This document shows, one piece after another, positions 43,928-46,608 of a stretch of DNA of 46,608 nt. Location: positions 1-46,608 of the IMG/VR virus record IMGVR_UViG_3300004369_000030, one strand, 5' to 3'. The translations under genes were made by a program, and so were the position numbers. How positions within the stretch are numbered: the first letter of the stretch is position 1; every line of letters begins with the position of its first letter. Origin of the DNA: a virus. Under the pieces are notes generated by a model. That model searched no databases. It saw only the letters and a program-made list of their open reading frames with translations, and was not told the origin of the DNA.

Positions 43928-44146
43928 TTACTCAAGTCCCAGCAAGAAGCCGAATATGCCGCTTGTAACCCCAGCGACAACCAAGCCCCATCCGGTAGAC
44001 ACCGTGAGGCCAACGCCAACGCTGGTAAGCACTATAAATGATAGCATCAAGAGGTTGGCGGCATTCTTTCTGGTGAACAATCTTCGGAAAAACATTGCCA
44101 AGCGCAATCGCATCAGCGTGATTCGTTTAGGGCCGTCTTTTGGCAT
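43928..44146 (-). CDS. Small membrane protein
   Basis: 72 residues from the ATG at 44146. A basic N-terminus (PKDGPKRITLMRLRLAMFFR) is followed by two hydrophobic segments, about 34-50 (LLMLSFIVLTSVGVGLT) and 52-70 (TGWGLVVAGVTSGIFGFLLG), so a two-pass inner-membrane protein with the positive end inside is likely. Candidate holin-like or envelope protein, but its place at the head of the virion operon is unusual for a holin. TATGTT lies six bases before the ATG, again suggesting a leaderless start. Confidence 0.6.
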   Translation of the reverse strand: MPKDGPKRITLMRLRLAMFFRRLFTRKNAANLLMLSFIVLTSVGVGLTVSTGWGLVVAGVTSGIFGFLLGLE

Positions 44147-44204
44147 AGTCACAACATAGCGCACATCGCTGCAGTATTCTAGGAACAACCACGAAGGGAA
44201 AGCC
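44147..44204. promoter_or_regulatory. Divergent promoter region between virion operon and terminase
   Basis: The 58-base gap separates the leftward virion operon from the rightward terminase. Leftward, TATGTT (six bases before the ATG at 44146) is a -10 candidate. Rightward, TATTCT (about 24 bases before the terminase ATG) is a -10 candidate, and AAGGGAAAG is the ribosome-binding site. No convincing -35 on either side. Confidence 0.35.
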
Positions 44205-45515
44205 ATGGCCCAACCAGACTGGGGCAAGGTTCTTGACTACCTAGAACCCAAGAAGCCCCATTACTGTCCGGAAGAGGCGTCACTGACGCAAAAAGTCTTC
44301 TTGAGGACGTATGCCCTTGAGGCTCTTTTTGGTGGTGCTGCGGGTGGAGGTAAATCATCGGCCTTGCTGATGTCGGCACTTCAATATGTCGACATTCCAA
44401 ATTACAGCGCGATTCTTTTCCGTCGTACGTATGCCGACTTGGCCCTCCCCGGAGCGATCATGGACCGTTTTCAGTCTTGGATTGCAGCCGAGGACGATGT
44501 CAAGTGGAATGCGAATAACTACACAGCGGTCTTTCCGTCTGGAGCAAGAATTTCCTTCGGTTACCTGAATAACTCGCAAGACTACTTGCGCTACAAAGGT
44601 GCGGAATTCCAGTTCATCGGCATGGACGAAGTCACCGAAATTCGTGAGAGCGACTATCGGTACATGTTCTCTCGTCTTCGTCGTCCAGCCTCCGGTCCCC
44701 TCGCCAAGGTTCCGCTGCGCATGAGGTCTGCCTCCAACCCTGCTCCCAACTGGGTTCGGCAACGGTTCATTATTGAGGGTAAGGATCAGGGGCGCATCTT
44801 CGTCCCATCCAAACTGACCGACAACCCCGGAATTGACGCTCAGTCATATCGTCAAGCCCTGTCGGCTCTAGACCCAGTTGAGCGTCGTCGTCTTGAGGAA
44901 GGTGACTGGTGGTCCACGACTCTCGGAACACTTTTCGAGCGTGAAAGTATCGTTCTTCTTGATCCTCAAGAGGTGCCCCAAATCACCTCATCAGCACGGG
45001 CAGTCCGCTTTTGGGACTTGGCGGCGACTGAGCCCTCGTCGTCAAACCCTGATCCCGACTGGACCGTTGGGACCCTGATGTTGTTCGATCAAGGAATCGC
45101 CTACGTTTTGGACGTCCGTAGGGCACGGGTAAAGGGAGAAAAAGTCGAACAACTCGTGGCCCAAACGGCATACGAAGACGGTCACGCAGTGGCGATCCGC
45201 ATGGAGCAGGAGCCCGGCTCTTCGGGCAAGGCGCTCTGCGATCAGTACGCCCGGTATGTGGTTCCGGGTTACGACTTTGAGGGAATTCGTTCGACTGGCG
45301 ATAAACTGACTCGTGCTCGCCCGTTTGCTGCTGCGGTTGCAAATGGCAACGTGCGGTGTGTAAGATCCACGTGGCTGACAGATTGGCTTGACGAATTGTC
45401 ATCCTTTCCGGAAGCCGCCAACCATGACGACCAAGTCGACTCCGCTGTCGGCGCTTTTACATTTTTAACCGGATTGGGGTTGCCACAGCGGAAACGAGTT
45501 GCTATCGTCATTTGA
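44205..45515 (+). CDS. terL: Terminase large subunit
   Basis: A 436-residue two-domain packaging motor. Walker A is GGAAGGGKSS (43-52, K50), Walker B FIGMDEV (D141, E142), and SASNPAP is the coupling motif. The RNase-H-like nuclease domain starts RFWDLAATE (D271), with later acidic residues including EAANHDDQVDS near 408. It cuts concatemeric DNA and pumps it through the portal. The start has AAGGGA seven bases upstream. It faces away from the portal operon, an unusual orientation for a usually co-directional pair. No small terminase subunit was recognised in the window. Confidence 0.95.
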   Translation: MAQPDWGKVLDYLEPKKPHYCPEEASLTQKVFLRTYALEALFGGAAGGGKSSALLMSALQYVDIPNYSAILFRRTYADLALPGAIMDRFQSWIAAEDDVKWNANNYTAVFPSGARISFGYLNNSQDYLRYKGAEFQFIGMDEVTEIRESDYRYMFSRLRRPASGPLAKVPLRMRSASNPAPNWVRQRFIIEGKDQGRIFVPSKLTDNPGIDAQSYRQALSALDPVERRRLEEGDWWSTTLGTLFERESIVLLDPQEVPQITSSARAVRFWDLAATEPSSSNPDPDWTVGTLMLFDQGIAYVLDVRRARVKGEKVEQLVAQTAYEDGHAVAIRMEQEPGSSGKALCDQYARYVVPGYDFEGIRSTGDKLTRARPFAAAVANGNVRCVRSTWLTDWLDELSSFPEAANHDDQVDSAVGAFTFLTGLGLPQRKRVAIVI

Positions 45516-45549
45516 CAACCAGCCCACTCCATCTACTACCGGAGCAAAT

Positions 45550-46050
45550 ATGACTACTGTCCCTATTGAAGAAATTCGCACTCTGCGTCGCCTCGTTATG
45601 GCTCTCGATGAGATCCTCGGCGAGTACGTCAACAGCGAACCCGACCCCACGGAAGCAGCCGATCTGTTTCTGGAACTCAATCTCGCAAAACGAGATGTCT
45701 CGTATCTGTACTCGTCCGTTGAGGGCCGATTGATTTCGCTCCTCACCGAAGACATGATCACCTTGCGTGATGGCGCTGAGATTGAGCGCAAGACCGCAGC
45801 GAACCGCACGAAGTGGCAACACAAGGAGATCGCCTCCGCTGTTGTTGAGCGCATCGTTCGTTCTTCCGTCGACATGGACACGGGAGAAGTCGTCCTCAAC
45901 CCAACAGAGGTCGCCATGAAGATGCTGGACTACGTTCAGCCGTCATACTGGCGTGCAACCAAACTCGGAGAAATCGGCATCAACCCCGACATGTACTGCG
46001 AGTCCGAAGTTAGAACCAACATCGTCGTCCGAAAGGGGAACGCAAAGTGA
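45550..46050 (+). CDS. Hypothetical protein upstream of the Rad52-like gene
   Basis: 166 residues from the ATG at 45550, with GGAG six bases upstream. Predominantly helical; contains LAKRDVSYLYSSVEGRLISL, ERKTAANRTKWQHKEIASAV and NPTEVAMKMLDYVQPSYWRA. I do not recognise a named family. The stop overlaps the GTG of the next gene, which suggests a partner in recombination or replication. Confidence 0.7.
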   Translation: MTTVPIEEIRTLRRLVMALDEILGEYVNSEPDPTEAADLFLELNLAKRDVSYLYSSVEGRLISLLTEDMITLRDGAEIERKTAANRTKWQHKEIASAVVERIVRSSVDMDTGEVVLNPTEVAMKMLDYVQPSYWRATKLGEIGINPDMYCESEVRTNIVVRKGNAK

Positions 46051-46608
46051 CCATCCACTACCTGCTCCAGCAATTCTCTGAGCCATTTCCGAAGGAGGTT
46101 GAGCGCACCTTGAAGAAGGGTGGAGCCAACCTTATCTACATCCCTGTGAGCGAAGTCATCACACGACTGAATAAGGTTGTCGGACCCGACAACTGGACAT
46201 CAGAGATTATTCGGTGCGAGCGTGACAGCCTCGACCCGGATTTCATTGTTGCCCATGTTCGACTTGTCATCACTTTCGAGGGCGAGGACGGGTTCCAGAA
46301 GATGGTGGCCAAGGACGGTTTTGGTGGCCAGAAGATCAAGCGCACCAAAAACGGCGACATCGTCGATCTTGGTGATGAATTCAAGGGTGCCGTTTCCGAC
46401 GCTTTGAAGAAGGCGGCCCAGCAACTGGGTATCGGGCTGTACTTGGCTCGCACCGATGAGGCCCTTGCCATTGAGGTTGAGGAGTCAAAGCCACCGATCG
46501 ATGAGGAGATCATTGGCCTGTGGACGACGTTCCTTGGACACACGAAAGACATGGATGCCGATCAGAAGGCGGAAATTGGTCGAGTGTGGTCGGAGTATTC
46601 CGATGGCG
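46047..46608 (+). CDS. Rad52/Rad22-family single-strand annealing protein, partial
   Basis: 187 residues visible from a GTG that overlaps the upstream stop (GTGA), with AAAGGGGAA upstream; the C-terminus runs off the window. YIPVSEVITRLNKVVGPDNW (33-52) followed by VAHVRLVITFEG, a DGFGGQKI turn, and GDEFKGAVSDALKKAAQQLG is the typical Rad52 core in phages. Such proteins anneal complementary strands in phage recombination and replication. Confidence 0.85.
   Translation, partial: MTIHYLLQQFSEPFPKEVERTLKKGGANLIYIPVSEVITRLNKVVGPDNWTSEIIRCERDSLDPDFIVAHVRLVITFEGEDGFQKMVAKDGFGGQKIKRTKNGDIVDLGDEFKGAVSDALKKAAQQLGIGLYLARTDEALAIEVEESKPPIDEEIIGLWTTFLGHTKDMDADQKAEIGRVWSEYSDG

Noticed and set aside
43928-44146. 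A confident holin call for the small two-pass membrane protein
   Set aside because: Two membrane segments fit a class II holin, but no endolysin is next to it and the position at the head of the virion operon is atypical.
1-46608. tRNA or rRNA genes
   Set aside because: No cloverleaf with the usual GGTTCGAATCC-type T-arm and acceptor pairing, and no rRNA-like stretch, was noticed in the gaps; most gaps are too short.

Overview
The window looks like part of a tailed double-stranded DNA phage genome (Caudoviricetes, HK97-type capsid). It carries a terminase large subunit, portal, prohead protease and HK97-fold major capsid gene together with phage DNA-metabolism genes, and I saw no bacterial housekeeping, tRNA or rRNA genes. 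An actinobacterial host is likely but inferred: moderately high GC, several leaderless-looking starts, LexA-box-like sites of the CGAAC-N4-GTTCG type and a TTGTCCACA-type DnaA box, all typical of Actinomycetota.

Layout. (1) 1-1481, leftward: a partial zinc-ribbon protein, a membrane-anchored LysM-like protein and a DUF5872-like basic protein. (2) 1482-1657: a dense control region with three LexA-box-like sites and two DnaA-box-like sites, near an abrupt strand-composition flip. (3) 1658-9201, leftward: an HNH endonuclease, three SGNH-hydrolase-like paralogues in tandem, a NodU-type carbamoyltransferase, two 2-oxoglutarate/Fe(II) oxygenases, a PD-(D/E)XK nuclease-like protein and a histone-H1-like tail protein, mostly with overlapping starts and stops. 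This looks like a modification operon; the substrate (DNA base, virion glycan or protein) cannot be read from sequence. (4) 9248-12224, rightward: two small genes and a B12-dependent (class II) ribonucleotide reductase. (5) 12217-12970, leftward: a small Cys-rich protein, a staphylococcal-nuclease-like protein and a small acidic protein. (6) 13000-44146, leftward: the virion operon, ending in a strong intrinsic terminator at about 13.0 kb. (7) 44205-46608, rightward: terminase large subunit, a hypothetical gene and a Rad52-like annealing protein cut by the window edge.

The most striking part is region 6. Between portal and major capsid protein, where a phage usually has a short protease/scaffold gene, there are about 27 kb encoding several giant proteins (542, 1851, 652, 847, 2483 and 1645 aa). 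They carry a Zeta-toxin-like kinase, two ADP-ribosyltransferase-like domains, two HEMGH zincin motifs and a prohead protease fused to a very long tail. They share two kinds of sequence module: a G-[MIL]-R-S-x-R motif (14 exact copies in five proteins) and an EF-hand-like D-x-D-x-D-G segment (four proteins), or a two-Cys variant (two others). I infer capsid-packaged, protease-processed effector polyproteins delivered with the DNA, resembling but larger than the known phage polyvalent proteins.

Control signals: two promoters have the same geometry (TTGACA, 17 bp, TANNNT, 7 bp, ATG), implying leaderless transcripts, and a GTACAAT element recurs at four gene-free spots. No tRNA, CRISPR or insertion sequence was seen, and no gene-free stretch exceeds 300 bases.
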